From Cedecea neteri (lineage in GTDB: Bacteria > Pseudomonadota > Gammaproteobacteria > Enterobacterales > Enterobacteriaceae), in NCBI RefSeq assembly GCF_000757825.1, contig NZ_CP009451.1:4402001-4466000 (forward strand): 64,000 nucleotides of DNA. The letters are read 5' to 3'. The notes below the pieces were generated by a model. The model worked only from the letters and a program-made list of their open reading frames with translations, was not told the DNA's origin and ran no database searches. This document shows positions 1 to 9,345 of this stretch, piece after piece. Within the stretch, counting starts at the first letter, position 1. Every line of letters starts with the position of its first letter. A program made the position numbers and the translations under genes.

Positions 1-203
1 AGAAAATCATTCATCCGCCATTCATGTATCGCTGAAATGCTCACTTTGACACCTGCACAGATACTTTAGGGAGGCTTAACCTTAGCATTGTCTAAGAGAA
101 ATGATCAGAACTGAATCGGGCTGACTTCCAAAGATTGAACCGTTAGCGCTAAAGTACAACTTCCGCTCTTCGCTCAAAGCAGAAGCAAAGAATCAAAAGC
201 AAA

Positions 204-231
204 AGCCCGCTTAAGTTTCCTTAAGCGGGCT
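204..231 (-). terminator. Rho-independent terminator of tRNA-Asn copy 1
   Basis: A perfect 12-bp stem (AGCCCGCTTAAG / CTTAAGCGGGCT) with loop TTTC lies just 3' of the tRNA on the minus strand. It is followed on that strand by a T-poor but A/T-rich stretch. Nearly the same hairpin follows tRNA copies 2, 3 and 4. Confidence 0.75.
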
Positions 232-239
232 CTCGAATA

Positions 240-315
240 TGGCTCCTCTGACTGGACTCGAACCAGTGACATACGGATTAACAGTCCGCCGTTCTACCGA
301 CTGAACTACAGAGGA
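240..315 (-). tRNA. tRNA-Asn(GTT), copy 1
   Basis: The 76-nt minus-strand sequence begins TCCTCTGTAGTTCAGTCGG and ends with an encoded CCA. It matches enterobacterial tRNA-Asn. The anticodon GTT appears as AAC on the plus strand inside GGATTAACAGTCC. The T-arm GGTTCGAGTCC is intact. Three further copies in the window are identical over the tRNA body. Confidence 0.97.
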
Positions 316-333
316 ATCGTGTGAACGGGGCGA

Positions 334-362
334 ATATTAGCGGCGGCTCAGGGGCTTGTCAA
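334..362 (-). promoter_or_regulatory. Promoter of tRNA-Asn copy 1
   Basis: On the minus strand a perfect -35 TTGACA is followed after 17 nt by TAATAT. A GC-rich discriminator (TCGCCCC) follows, as is usual for stringently controlled stable-RNA promoters. It lies about 18 nt upstream of the mature tRNA. Confidence 0.8.
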
Positions 363-512
363 AGGCAAAATCTCACGGTGCGGTGCGTTTGCAGAAACTA
401 TCAACATCTTGTTGCCTTTTCAGGCAATCAGAGACAAAAAAATCCTTTGCAGGATAACGATTTGTCGCCCATTATTTGAAATGCCGTTTTATCTTTCCTT
501 GCAGGTCCTCGC

Positions 513-1967
513 TTGAACTTACATGCAGTCCTTCGCCAGACCGTGGCGAAAACGCCGTGGTACGCCAAACGTAAGAGTTATCGGGTGCTGTTCTGGCGAG
601 AGATAACGCCGCTGGCGGTGCCTATCTTCCTAGAAAACACCTGCGTGCTGCTGATGGGCGTACTCAGTACCTTCCTCGTCAGCTGGTTAGGGAAAGAGGC
701 GATGGCGGGCGTGGGACTCGCCGACAGCTTTAATATGGTTATTATGGCGTTCTTCGCCGCTATCGACCTTGGCACCACGGTGGTGGTGGCGTTCAGCTTC
801 GGCAGGCTGGATCCGGAGCGGGCGAGGGCGGCGGCCAGGCAGTCGCTGATCCTGATGACCATCGTGTCATTTATTATGGCCGCAGGCATTCACCTGGCGG
901 GCACGCATATCATCGATGTCATCGCCGGGAACGCCACGCCAGAAGTAAAAGGTCTCGCGCTTTCCTACCTGCAAACCACCGTCTGGAGTTACCCGGCGGC
1001 GGCCATCGCGCTTATCGGCAGCGGTGCGCTGCGCGGGGCGGGGAACACCAAAATCCCGCTGCTGATTAACGGCGGCATGAACATCCTCAATATCATCATC
1101 AGCAGCATTCTTATCTACGGCATCTTCGGCTGGGGCGGGCTGGGCTTTGTCGGCGCAGGCCTGGGGCTGACCATTTCCCGCTATATCGGCGCGGCGGGTA
1201 TTATTTTCGTGCTGATGATTGGCTTTAATCCGGCGCTACGCATTTCGCTGAAAAGCTACTTCACGCCGCTCAACTGGGGCATTTTATGGGAAGTGCTCGG
1301 CATCGGTATCCCGGCCAGCGTCGAGTCGGTGCTGTTCAACGGCGGCAAGCTGCTGACGCAGATGTTCGTCGCCGGGATGGGCACCAACGTCATTGCCGGG
1401 AACTTTATTGCCTTCTCCGTGGCCTCGCTGATTAACCTGCCGGGCAACGCCCTCGGGTCGGCGTCAACAATAATCGTCGGCAGGCGGCTTGGAAAAGGGC
1501 AAATCGGCCAGGCCGAGCGCCAGCTGCGCCACACGTTCTGGCTCGCCACGATTGGCCTGACGGTCATTGCCTGGGGAACCGCGCCGTTCGCCGGGCTGTT
1601 CGCCTCGTTCTATACCAGTGAAGATGACGTCAAAGAAGTCGTTAAAGTCCTGCTGTGGATGAACGCCGCGTTTATGCCTATCTGGGCCGCGTCCTGGGTG
1701 CTGCCGGCCGGGCTGAAGGGCGCGCGCGATGCCCGCTACGCGATGTGGGTGTCGATGGCGGGAATGTGGGGTTGCCGTGTTATCGCCGGTTACACGCTGG
1801 GGATTGTGCTCGGGATGGGCGTGGTGGGCGTCTGGCTGGGGATGTTCGGCGACTGGGCGGTGCGCGGCGCGTGCTTCTACTGGCGAATGATCAGCGGTCG
1901 CTGGCTGAAAAAATACCCACGACCGCCGAAAGAACCGCTTACGGTGCCAGAAGAAAGCGCCGTTTAG
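513..1967 (+). CDS. yeeO: MATE family efflux protein YeeO
   Basis: This is a 484-residue polytopic inner-membrane protein with about 12 hydrophobic segments, the length and layout of a MATE multidrug/flavin exporter. It matches E. coli YeeO as I recall it, including [13 protein letters not shown] near residue 28, [16 protein letters not shown] near 170 and [15 protein letters not shown] near 400. YeeO-type proteins export FMN/FAD and some drugs by cation antiport. The start is TTG at 513, with AGG 7 nt upstream and no in-frame ATG before it. Its 3' end overlaps the convergent mscM stop by 4 nt. In E. coli yeeO also sits between tRNA-Asn genes, so the position is conserved. Confidence 0.92.
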   Translation: MNLHAVLRQTVAKTPWYAKRKSYRVLFWREITPLAVPIFLENTCVLLMGVLSTFLVSWLGKEAMAGVGLADSFNMVIMAFFAAIDLGTTVVVAFSFGRLDPERARAAARQSLILMTIVSFIMAAGIHLAGTHIIDVIAGNATPEVKGLALSYLQTTVWSYPAAAIALIGSGALRGAGNTKIPLLINGGMNILNIIISSILIYGIFGWGGLGFVGAGLGLTISRYIGAAGIIFVLMIGFNPALRISLKSYFTPLNWGILWEVLGIGIPASVESVLFNGGKLLTQMFVAGMGTNVIAGNFIAFSVASLINLPGNALGSASTIIVGRRLGKGQIGQAERQLRHTFWLATIGLTVIAWGTAPFAGLFASFYTSEDDVKEVVKVLLWMNAAFMPIWAASWVLPAGLKGARDARYAMWVSMAGMWGCRVIAGYTLGIVLGMGVVGVWLGMFGDWAVRGACFYWRMISGRWLKKYPRPPKEPLTVPEESAV

Positions 1968-3205
1968 CGATCGAAAGCCCCGGCAATGGCACGCATGTCG
2001 TTGCCGGTTGGCGTCTGGTGAATACGCAGCCCAAACTCGTCCACCACGGCAAAAATGTGGTCGAAGATATCGGCCTGGATGCTTTCATACTCCGCCCACA
2101 CCACGGTGTTGGTGAAGGCATAAATTTCCACCGGCAGCCCTTCGCTTTCAGGGGCAAGCTGGCGCACCATCAGGGTCATGTCTTTGCGAATACGCGGGTG
2201 GCTACGCAGGTATTCATTCAGGTAAGCCCGGAAGGTGCCGACGTTGGTCATTTTGCGCTGGTTCAGCACCGAGTCGTCGGCGTGCTGCTGGTTATATTCG
2301 CTGATCTCTTTCCCGCGCTCCGCCATATACGGCTGCAGCAGCTTCGCCTTAAGGAGCTTCTCCTGCTCGTCCTGTGACAGAAAACGAATGCTGGTAGTGT
2401 CGATGTTCACGCTGCGCTTAATGCGTCGCCCGCCGGAGGCCGACATCCCGCTCCAGTTTTTAAAGGCGTCAGACACCAGGGCGTAGGTTGGGATGGTGGT
2501 AATGGTATTGTCCCAGTTGCGGACTTTCACCGTCGTCAGGCCGATGTCGATCACCGCACCGTCCGCGCCGTATTTCGGCATTTCAAGCCAGTCGCCCATC
2601 TTCAGCATGCTGTTGGCAGAGAGCTGGATCCCGGCCACCAGGCCAAGAATCGGATCTTTAAACACCAACATCAGCACGGCGGCCATCGCGCCGAGGCCGC
2701 TTATCAATATTGCCGGGGATTTCCCAATCAGCAGCGAAACCATCATGATGCCGACGACAATCGCGGCCAGCAGCTTCACGCCCTGGAAAATGCCCTTCAG
2801 CGGCAGTTGAGAAGCGAAAGAGGATTTACCCGACAGGCCGAAAATCACATCCAGCAGGGAGAAGAAGGACATCAGCGCGTAGAGCATCACCCACAGCTGG
2901 GCGCAGGTGGTCAGAATGGTCGCCGCGTCGCTGCCTTTTTGCAGCCATAACACAGCCTGAACGTTAACGATGATGCCCTGCAGCAGAAACGCCAGCCGGT
3001 GAAACAGCTTGTTCTGGGTGATTATCTGCAGCGAGAGGCTGGAGCTGGACTGTGCCCGCTTCTCAAAGGCCCGCAGTACAATGCCGTGCAGAATAAAATG
3101 CACGACCAGCGCGGTCAGAAAAATGATGCCGAAAATGACGATCAGGGAAGTGGTGTGGTTGGGTTCAATACCGTATTGCTCGAGGGCGGATATCAATTCC
3201 TGCAT
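1964..3205 (-). CDS. mscM: Miniconductance mechanosensitive channel MscM (YbdG)
   Basis: This 413-residue protein matches E. coli YbdG (415 aa). An N-terminal hydrophobic region is followed by the pore helix and beta domain ([57 protein letters not shown]) and a C-terminal cytoplasmic region with [16 protein letters not shown]. It is expected to form a heptameric MscS-superfamily channel in the inner membrane that relieves hypo-osmotic stress. In E. coli mscM neighbours nfsB. Here an nfsB-like gene lies about 18 kb away, so the pair is separated. The stop overlaps the yeeO stop codon by 4 nt. Confidence 0.93.
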   Translation of the reverse strand: MQELISALEQYGIEPNHTTSLIVIFGIIFLTALVVHFILHGIVLRAFEKRAQSSSSLSLQIITQNKLFHRLAFLLQGIIVNVQAVLWLQKGSDAATILTTCAQLWVMLYALMSFFSLLDVIFGLSGKSSFASQLPLKGIFQGVKLLAAIVVGIMMVSLLIGKSPAILISGLGAMAAVLMLVFKDPILGLVAGIQLSANSMLKMGDWLEMPKYGADGAVIDIGLTTVKVRNWDNTITTIPTYALVSDAFKNWSGMSASGGRRIKRSVNIDTTSIRFLSQDEQEKLLKAKLLQPYMAERGKEISEYNQQHADDSVLNQRKMTNVGTFRAYLNEYLRSHPRIRKDMTLMVRQLAPESEGLPVEIYAFTNTVVWAEYESIQADIFDHIFAVVDEFGLRIHQTPTGNDMRAIAGAFDR

Positions 3206-3364
3206 AACGTCTCCTTTAAAAACAAGAGGACATCATGCCCTCTGAAGCCAGAGGTCGCAACCCGACCGTTCAATTTGTAAACATATTCACCGCCGATCCT
3301 TACAGAATTTTCTCGGGGCGGTTATGCTTAACGTATTCACGTCATGTTAACTAACAGGGAAATT

Positions 3365-4300
3365 ATGATTCGTTTCTCCACGCTGGCTTTTGCTCTGGCG
3401 GCGGTCACGCAAAGCGCGCTGGCCGTAACTTATCCTTTGCCGCCGGAAGGCAGTCGCCTGGTTGGCGCGCCGATCACGTTGACCGTGCCGGAGGGCAACA
3501 AGGAGCCGCTGGAACATTTTGCCGCCCAGTACGGGCAGGGCTTCAGCAATATGCTGGAGGCTAATCCGGGCGTCGATCCATTCCTGCCCAAAGTCGGCAC
3601 GCAATTGGTTATTCCCCAGCAGGTTATTTTGCCGGACACCGTGCGTGAAGGGATTGTGGTGAACGTGGCGGAAATGCGCCTCTACTATTATCCAAAGGAC
3701 AGCAACACGGTTGAAATCCTGCCGATCGGCATCGGTCAGGCCGGGCGTGAAACGCCGCGCAACTGGGTAACTCGCGTGGAGCGCAAGCAGGACGCCCCGG
3801 CCTGGACGCCAACCCCGAACACCCGCCGCGAATACGCCAAAGAAGGCAAAACGCTGCCTGCTTTTGTGCCGCCGGGGCCGGATAACCCGATGGGCCTGTA
3901 CGCCATTTACATCGGCAAGCTGTACGCCATTCACGGCACTAACGCCAACTTTGGCATCGGCCTGCGCGTCAGCCAGGGCTGTATCCGCCTGCGCAACGAC
4001 GACATTAAATTCCTGTTCGATAATGTGCCGGTCGGGACTCGCGTACAGCTGATTGACCAGCCGGTGAAGGCCACCACAGAGCCGGACGGCAAGCGCTGGT
4101 TAGAGGTTCACGAGCCGCTGTCGCGTAATCGCGCGGAGTTTGAGTCCGACAAAAAAGTCCCGCTGCCGATGACCACGGTATTGCGCAGCGAAACTCAGGC
4201 GTCGGATGTGCATGCTGCCGTCGTCAGCGAGGCGTTGAATCGCCGTTCCGGTATGCCGGTACAAATAAATGCAGCCGCTACGGAGTCCGGGCGGCTGTAA
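3365..4300 (+). CDS. ldtA: L,D-transpeptidase LdtA (ErfK)
   Basis: This is a periplasmic L,D-transpeptidase of 311 residues. ATG at 3365 is chosen over the upstream in-frame ATG at 3344 because it has an AGGGA ribosome site and begins a clean signal peptide ([20 protein letters not shown]). A LysM-like segment follows (about residues 35-90). The YkuD catalytic domain carries [20 protein letters not shown], with the SQGCIRL catalytic cysteine. It matches E. coli ErfK closely. This family attaches Braun lipoprotein to meso-DAP of peptidoglycan. In E. coli erfK is also near the tRNA-Asn cluster. Confidence 0.94.
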   Translation: MIRFSTLAFALAAVTQSALAVTYPLPPEGSRLVGAPITLTVPEGNKEPLEHFAAQYGQGFSNMLEANPGVDPFLPKVGTQLVIPQQVILPDTVREGIVVNVAEMRLYYYPKDSNTVEILPIGIGQAGRETPRNWVTRVERKQDAPAWTPTPNTRREYAKEGKTLPAFVPPGPDNPMGLYAIYIGKLYAIHGTNANFGIGLRVSQGCIRLRNDDIKFLFDNVPVGTRVQLIDQPVKATTEPDGKRWLEVHEPLSRNRAEFESDKKVPLPMTTVLRSETQASDVHAAVVSEALNRRSGMPVQINAAATESGRL

Positions 4301-4317
4301 TTATCGGTAAGAAAAAG

Positions 4318-4342
4318 AAAAGCTCGCCATGCGCGAGCTTTT
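4318..4342. terminator. Bidirectional terminator between ldtA and the DUF1471 gene
   Basis: The stem AAAAGCTCGC / GCGAGCTTTT with a 5-nt loop has A-rich and T-rich flanks on both strands. It lies between the convergent ldtA and DUF1471 genes. Confidence 0.8.
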
Positions 4343-4344
4343 CT

Positions 4345-4605
4345 TTATTTGAATAATTCTGCCGTGGCGAAGAGCTTATTTTGCCCGCCTGCGGAGGTCA
4401 CTTTAAAAGAGGTTGCCCCGGCCTTATCGGCTTTGTCGGAAAGCTGATTAATAGCCTGGTCAAGCGTAGTTGCGCCGCTGGTTGAAATGGAGCCTATGCT
4501 TTGCCCGGCGCTTGCCTGCTGAACTTCAGTGGCGGCTAAAACCGTGCCGGTCAGGGCGGTAAATACGGTAAGGGCAAGGGCGGAAGTTATCATTTTACGC
4601 ATCAT
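4345..4605 (-). CDS. Periplasmic DUF1471 (YahO/BhsA family) protein
   Basis: This 86-residue protein has a signal peptide ending near TGTVLA (residues 1-24). It is followed by one small DUF1471 domain containing SIGSISTSGATTLDQAINQL and DKAGATSFKVTSAGG. DUF1471 proteins (YahO, BhsA, McbA, YdgH) are small enterobacterial envelope proteins, several of them induced by stress and linked to biofilm formation. The exact orthologue cannot be fixed; YahO is the closest by feel. It is a single-gene unit, convergent with ldtA and sharing its terminator. Confidence 0.85.
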   Translation of the reverse strand: MMRKMITSALALTVFTALTGTVLAATEVQQASAGQSIGSISTSGATTLDQAINQLSDKADKAGATSFKVTSAGGQNKLFATAELFK

Positions 4606-4841
4606 AATGAGTCTCTCAATGTGGGTAATAAGCGAGTCGTCGGTGAATGCGTTGCATGCTACGTTGCCGCCTGGTTAATTAATAGCAGGGGTTATTGATG
4701 AAGACTTTCAAAAATTCTGGCTGGTAATATCTGGGTGTTATTGACTGTAAATTAGCTTAAGCCGCCTTATATTTTCCTTAATTAATCTGCCGCAACGTGA
4801 AGTTTTCGCGGCGATAAAGCTTTGGGGCGTTAATAAAAAAA

Positions 4842-4867
4842 ACGCACGGAGGGATCGCTCCGTGCGT
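4842..4867 (-). terminator. Terminator of the puuDRCB operon
   Basis: A 10-bp stem (ACGCACGGAG / CTCCGTGCGT) with loop GGATCG is followed on the minus strand by a run of T (plus-strand AATAAAAAAA). It lies just downstream of the puuB stop. Confidence 0.85.
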
Positions 4868-4876
4868 CGGGTTTAT

Positions 4877-6157
4877 TTAAACCCCAAGGCGATCGCGAAG
4901 ACTGTAGTAAGCCGCGCCCATCGCGGTAAACGGAATACGGAACGTGCGCCCACCAGGGAACGGATAGTGCGGCAGGTTGGCGAAGGCGTTGAAGCGCTCG
5001 GCGTCACCGCGCAGCAGCTCTGCAATCAGGCGGCCAGCCAGATGGGTATAGGTGACGCCGTGCCCGCTGCAACCCTGGCTGTAGTAAATATTGTTATCCA
5101 GACGGCCCACCTGCGGCATGCGGGACAGCGTCAGCAGGAAGTTCCCGGTCCAGCTGTAGTCAATCTTCACGCCTTTCAGCTGCGGGAAGGTTTTCAGCAG
5201 GTTAGGCATCACCAGGCGCTCAATATCTGCCGGGTCACGCGCGCCGTAGACCACGCCGCCGCCGTACAGCAGGCGGTTGTCGGCCGTCAGGCGGTAGTAA
5301 TCCAGCAGGTAGTTACAGTCTTCCACACAGTAATTTTTCGGGATCAGCGAACGGGCAAGATCTTCGCCCAACGGCTCGGTGGTCAGCACCTGGGTGCCGC
5401 ACGGCATGCTACTTTTTGCCAGCTCTGGTTCGAGCTTATCGCCAAGGTAGGCGTTACCGGCCACGATCACGTACTTCGCCGTGACCTTGCCTTTCGCCGT
5501 GCTGACGACGGCCGGGCTGCCGTGCTGAATATGGGTCACCGCAGACTGTTCGAATACTCGGCCACCGTTGAGGCGAATGGCGTTAGCTTCGCCAATGGCC
5601 AGGTTTAGCGGATGAATATGGCCGCCGCTGTGGTCGAGCAGGGCACCCACGTAACGATCGCTGTTCACTTCGCGTTTGATTTCGCCGGCATCCAGCAGCT
5701 CCAACTGGGTATTGCCATAACGCTCCCAGTTAGCTTTCTGCTCTTCAAGCTTTTCCAACTGCTTGTGGTTCATCGCAACGAACAGGCCGCCAGGGCGATA
5801 GTCGCAGTCAATCTGATAGCGCTTAATGCGTTCGCGAATAATTTCTCCGCCTTCAAACATCATGCCGCCGAGCATTTTGGCCGCTTCCGGGCCATAGCGG
5901 CGCTCAATCACATCAATATCGCGGCTGTAGGAGTTAACCAGCTGCCCGCCGTTGCGCCCGCTGGCGCCAAAGCCGATGCGGGCGGACTCTAACAGCACCA
6001 CGTCATAGCCCATTTCGGAAAGATGTAGCGCAGAAGAAAGGCCGGTATAGCCGCCGCCGACCACGCACACGTCGCAGGTTACGGACTCGGTCAACTGCGG
6101 GAAGGGCTCATATTGATTGGCGCTGGCCGCGTAATAGCTGGTGGTATGTTCAGTCAT
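4877..6157 (-). CDS. puuB: Gamma-glutamylputrescine oxidase PuuB
   Basis: This 426-residue FAD-dependent amine oxidase of the DAO family oxidises gamma-glutamylputrescine to gamma-glutamyl-gamma-aminobutyraldehyde. The N-terminal dinucleotide-binding motif VCVVGGGYTGLSSALHL (residues 30-46) and the following FGASGRNGGQL are clear. The C-terminal GCSGHGVTYTHLAGRLIAEL is typical of the family. It is the last gene of puuD-puuR-puuC-puuB, and its start overlaps the puuC stop by 4 nt (ATGA), suggesting translational coupling. In E. coli puuE follows; here the operon ends in a terminator. Confidence 0.95.
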   Translation of the reverse strand: MTEHTTSYYAASANQYEPFPQLTESVTCDVCVVGGGYTGLSSALHLSEMGYDVVLLESARIGFGASGRNGGQLVNSYSRDIDVIERRYGPEAAKMLGGMMFEGGEIIRERIKRYQIDCDYRPGGLFVAMNHKQLEKLEEQKANWERYGNTQLELLDAGEIKREVNSDRYVGALLDHSGGHIHPLNLAIGEANAIRLNGGRVFEQSAVTHIQHGSPAVVSTAKGKVTAKYVIVAGNAYLGDKLEPELAKSSMPCGTQVLTTEPLGEDLARSLIPKNYCVEDCNYLLDYYRLTADNRLLYGGGVVYGARDPADIERLVMPNLLKTFPQLKGVKIDYSWTGNFLLTLSRMPQVGRLDNNIYYSQGCSGHGVTYTHLAGRLIAELLRGDAERFNAFANLPHYPFPGGRTFRIPFTAMGAAYYSLRDRLGV

Positions 6158-7647
6158 GATGAAGGCTCCAGGGCAATCCAGATGGTTTTCAGTTCGCTAA
6201 ATTTTTCGAGGGCATGCAGGGACTTATCGCGTCCGTTGCCGCTCTGCTTGTAGCCGCCAAACGGGACGGTCATATCGCCGTCATTGTAGTTATTGACGAA
6301 AACGGAACCTGCTTTAAGGCTGCGGCTCATACGGTGGGCTCGGGAAAGATCGCGGGTCCACACTGCGGCACCGAGGCCGTAGTCGCTGTCGTTGGCAAGC
6401 GATAGCGCCTGAGCTTCGGAGGTAAAGCGGGTGACGACGAGCACCGGGCCAAAGATCTCTTCCCGGCCGACTCGTGCATCCGCTGCGGTGTCGATGAAAA
6501 TCGTCGGGCCGATGGCCGCCGGGTGGCTGCCGTTACGCCCGTCGAGCGCCAGCTTGCCCTGGCTTTCGCCATCGCGAATAAAGCCGTGGACGTTGTCGGC
6601 GTGGGCGCTGTCGATAAGCGTGCCCATCGTCGTTTCAGGGTCCAGCGGGTTGCCTGGCTGCCAGTTTTTGGCCTGCTCTTTCAGCAGGGCGATAAACTCA
6701 TCGGCGATGCTTTCTTCTAACAGCAAGCGAGTACCGGCGATGCAGACCTGGCCCTGGTTATAGAAAATACCGGCGGCGGTGGTGGCGGCGGCCTTTTTCA
6801 GATCCGGGCAGTCGGCGAAAACGATATTGGCGCTTTTGCCGCCCGCTTCCAGCCAGACGCGCTTCATGTTGCTGTCGCCTGCATCTTTTAGCAGCTGTTT
6901 GCCGGTACGGGTGGAGCCGGTGAAGGTAATCACGTCCACGTCCGGGTGCTGAGCCAGCGCCTGTCCCGCTTCGTGACCAAACCCGGTCACGACGTTAAAC
7001 ACGCCGTCCGGCAGGCCCGCTTCTTTGGCCAGCGCCGCAAGGCGAATGGCCGACAGCGGTGATTTCTCCGAAGGCTTGAGGATGACGCTGTTGCCCGCGG
7101 CCAGCGCCGGGCCGAGCTTCCAGCAGGCCAGCAGCAGCGGGAAGTTCCAGGGCACAACGGCGGCAATCACGCCAACCGGTTCGCGCACAATCAGCGCCAG
7201 TTCGTTAACACCTGTGGTGGCGACTTCACCGTACACTTTGTCGATGGCTTCGGCGTACCAGCGAATGGCGCGGGCGCTGCCCGGAATATCATCACGCAGG
7301 CTATGGCGGATAGGTTTGCCGGTGTCGAGCGTCTCCAGCAGCGCCAGTTCCTCGTGATGCTGTTCCATTAAATCTGCCAGCTTGCCGAGCACGGCTTTGC
7401 GTTTTGCCGGGGACGCCTGCGCCCAGTCGCCACGCTCAAAAACACTGCGAGCTGCCCGAACGGCAACGTCCACGTCCGCTTTTTTACCACGGGCGACTTC
7501 GGCGAGATTGCGTTGCGCAAAAGGATCGACGGTACTGAATGTTTCGCCGTCTTTGGCAGAGCAATATTCGCCGTTAATAAACAGGCGGGTTTCCGGCGAG
7601 GCATTTTTTGCTTTTTCCTGCCAGTAATTAAGATGCTGAAAGTCCAT
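6154..7647 (-). CDS. puuC: Gamma-glutamyl-gamma-aminobutyraldehyde dehydrogenase PuuC
   Basis: This 497-residue aldehyde dehydrogenase oxidises the product of PuuB with NAD(P)+. Family motifs are present: VVPWNFPLLLACWKLGPALA (substrate/cofactor channel), FTGSTRTGK (cofactor binding), LEAGGKSANIVF (general-base Glu) and FYNQGQVCIAGTR (catalytic Cys near residue 302). The length equals E. coli PuuC. It lies between puuR and puuB, with a 138-nt gap to puuR that holds a hairpin. An alternative role on other aldehydes is known for this promiscuous family. Confidence 0.94.
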   Translation of the reverse strand: MDFQHLNYWQEKAKNASPETRLFINGEYCSAKDGETFSTVDPFAQRNLAEVARGKKADVDVAVRAARSVFERGDWAQASPAKRKAVLGKLADLMEQHHEELALLETLDTGKPIRHSLRDDIPGSARAIRWYAEAIDKVYGEVATTGVNELALIVREPVGVIAAVVPWNFPLLLACWKLGPALAAGNSVILKPSEKSPLSAIRLAALAKEAGLPDGVFNVVTGFGHEAGQALAQHPDVDVITFTGSTRTGKQLLKDAGDSNMKRVWLEAGGKSANIVFADCPDLKKAAATTAAGIFYNQGQVCIAGTRLLLEESIADEFIALLKEQAKNWQPGNPLDPETTMGTLIDSAHADNVHGFIRDGESQGKLALDGRNGSHPAAIGPTIFIDTAADARVGREEIFGPVLVVTRFTSEAQALSLANDSDYGLGAAVWTRDLSRAHRMSRSLKAGSVFVNNYNDGDMTVPFGGYKQSGNGRDKSLHALEKFSELKTIWIALEPSS

Positions 7648-7756
7648 GATGACTCCTTTTATTCAATCGGATAAATGGCCTTACTGGGTTCTTCAGGCAA
7701 ATTTGGGCTGCAAAAAGCCCCAGGAATTGAGTCCTGTTAAAAACGTGGTTTAAATA

Positions 7757-7777
7757 AGGCCTGAAAAACTCAGGCCT
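7757..7777 (-). terminator. Hairpin between puuR and puuC
   Basis: An 8-bp stem (AGGCCTGA / TCAGGCCT) with a 5-nt loop lies 9 nt after the puuR stop. On the minus strand it is followed by TATTTAAA. It may be a weak terminator or attenuator that lowers puuCB expression relative to puuDR, or an mRNA-stability element. Confidence 0.45.
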
Positions 7778-7785
7778 GAAAATAA

Positions 7786-8343
7786 TTAGAACGTGGTGGG
7801 GGTGTGGGCGCTGATAATGCGGCAAATACCTGCCGAGGTGTTGCTGAAGCTGTGCGGCATGCTGGTGTTAATCGCATAGCTTTGCCCCGCAACAAGGTGC
7901 CAGGTTTGCCCGTTTACGGTCAGAACCACTTCACCTTCCAGTATCGTGCCCGTCTCCTCACCCTGGTGTTTGATCCTCTCGCCGGTGGTTGTGCCCGGCT
8001 GATAGGTCTCAATGATCATCGCCAGCGTACGGTTAGGATTCCCATTGTGTATTAATTTCATTGAAACACCCTGACTGCCTATTTCAATCAGGTCGTCATA
8101 ATTAATAACCACCTGCGGCTCAACAGGTTTTTCCGGTTCCGCGAAGAACTCGGAGAGCGACAGCCCGTAGACTTTCAGCAGCTTTTGCAGCGTACTGATG
8201 GCAGGACTTACTTTGTCCTGTTCTATGGTGCTGATGGCGCTATGCGTTAATCCAGACAGTTCGGCGGCACGACGTTGAGAAAGACCCAGTTGCTGGCGGA
8301 TCGCTGACAAACGTTTACCCGGCGCCAGGCCGTCATCGCTCAT
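7786..8343 (-). CDS. puuR: Putrescine-responsive repressor PuuR
   Basis: This 185-residue repressor has an N-terminal XRE-type helix-turn-helix (IRQQLGLSQRRAAELSGLTH, about residues 14-34) and a C-terminal cupin domain (HQGEETGTILEGEVVLTVNG, about 120-140). PuuR represses the divergent puu promoters and is released by putrescine. It lies 25 nt downstream of puuD in the same operon. Two PuuR-like sites sit in the puuD-puuA intergenic region, consistent with autoregulation. Confidence 0.95.
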   Translation of the reverse strand: MSDDGLAPGKRLSAIRQQLGLSQRRAAELSGLTHSAISTIEQDKVSPAISTLQKLLKVYGLSLSEFFAEPEKPVEPQVVINYDDLIEIGSQGVSMKLIHNGNPNRTLAMIIETYQPGTTTGERIKHQGEETGTILEGEVVLTVNGQTWHLVAGQSYAINTSMPHSFSNTSAGICRIISAHTPTTF

Positions 8344-8368
8344 ATTGGCATTTCCTTAACAGTAGTGG

Positions 8369-9133
8369 TCAGAGCCGCTGTTTTTCAGACAGGTGCTTCT
8401 GACAGGCATTGATAAAACCTTCAAGCAACAAACGCGACAGGGCGTATTCGCTACTGTTCCATTCTGGGTGCCACTGAACGCCGAGGGCAAAAGGATGATC
8501 GTGAACGCTTGCCGCCTCCACCAGTCCATCCTGCGACCTTGCCTCTACGCGCAGCAGCGGGCCCACCGTTTTCGCTCCCTGGCCATGTAATGAGTTAACC
8601 CAAAACGTGTTGCAACCCGGTATTAAATGCGAAAGCAATCCTCCCTCCTGTACCTGAACTTCATGTGAAGGTGCGTACTGCTGCTCCACGGGAAGCTCGG
8701 GATCTTCACGGTGTTCCAGAAGCTGAGGCTGATCGCACAGGCGACGATACAGAGTCCCGCCTGTGGCGACAACCAGTTCCTGTAAACCCCGGCAAATGGC
8801 GAAAATGGGAATGCGCCTTTTGAGCCCGGCGGCGATAAGCGCCATGCTCAGTTCATCACGCCCTGGGTCGGCGTCAGGCTCATCGCCATTTTCACCATAG
8901 AGGTGCGGCTGCACGTTGCTGGGGCTGCCCGGCAGGAAGATCCCGTCCAGTTTTGGCAGCAGCGCATTCAGCAGTTCAGGCTCTGCCAGCGCGTGGGGAA
9001 GGGCTATCGGTAATCCGCCGGCGTTCAACACGGCATTCAGGTATTTTTCTTGCAACGTCTGGGTCAGATGACCCTTAAGCCTGTTCCTGCACATCACGAC
9101 ACCAATCACTGGCTTGTCAAATATATCGACCAT
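8369..9133 (-). CDS. puuD: Gamma-glutamyl-GABA hydrolase PuuD
   Basis: This class I glutamine-amidotransferase-like hydrolase (peptidase C26) releases GABA and glutamate from gamma-glutamyl-GABA. It has the nucleophile Cys in FAICRGLQELVVATGG and the His/Glu of LGVQWHPEWNSS. ATG at 9133 gives 254 residues, the length of E. coli PuuD, and has GAGG at good spacing. The longer in-frame start at 9178 lacks a ribosome site and would cover a PuuR-like operator. It is the first gene of the puuDRCB operon, divergent from puuA. Confidence 0.95.
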   Translation of the reverse strand: MVDIFDKPVIGVVMCRNRLKGHLTQTLQEKYLNAVLNAGGLPIALPHALAEPELLNALLPKLDGIFLPGSPSNVQPHLYGENGDEPDADPGRDELSMALIAAGLKRRIPIFAICRGLQELVVATGGTLYRRLCDQPQLLEHREDPELPVEQQYAPSHEVQVQEGGLLSHLIPGCNTFWVNSLHGQGAKTVGPLLRVEARSQDGLVEAASVHDHPFALGVQWHPEWNSSEYALSRLLLEGFINACQKHLSEKQRL

Positions 9134-9148
9134 GATCAACCTCACATA

Positions 9149-9166
9149 ATGGACTAAATTATTGCC
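9149..9166. promoter_or_regulatory. Probable PuuR operator, puuD side
   Basis: ATGGACTAAATTATTGCC resembles described PuuR sites (TGGACA followed by an A/T core). It lies 15 nt upstream of the puuD start, where a repressor would block transcription or elongation. Confidence 0.45.
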
Positions 9167-9285
9167 AAACGATTCCATGTTGCCCGTATCCGTTCAATAT
9201 TTTTTCAATCTAGCAGCGGTGTAACGTCCTTGCAAACTTAAATTAACATTTGACAAACATTTTGTTTCACACCATTGTCGATAAG

Positions 9286-9301
9286 TGGACATTATATTTA
9301 A
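9286..9301. promoter_or_regulatory. Probable PuuR operator, puuA side
   Basis: TGGACATTATATTTAA reads TTAAATATAATGTCCA on the minus strand. That is close to the E. coli PuuR consensus AAAATATAATGAACA as I recall it. It sits 44 nt upstream of the puuA start in the divergent region. Confidence 0.55.
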
Positions 9302-9345
9302 CGGTCGACATCAGCGACCGGCATCCAACGCAACGGCGGTGAATC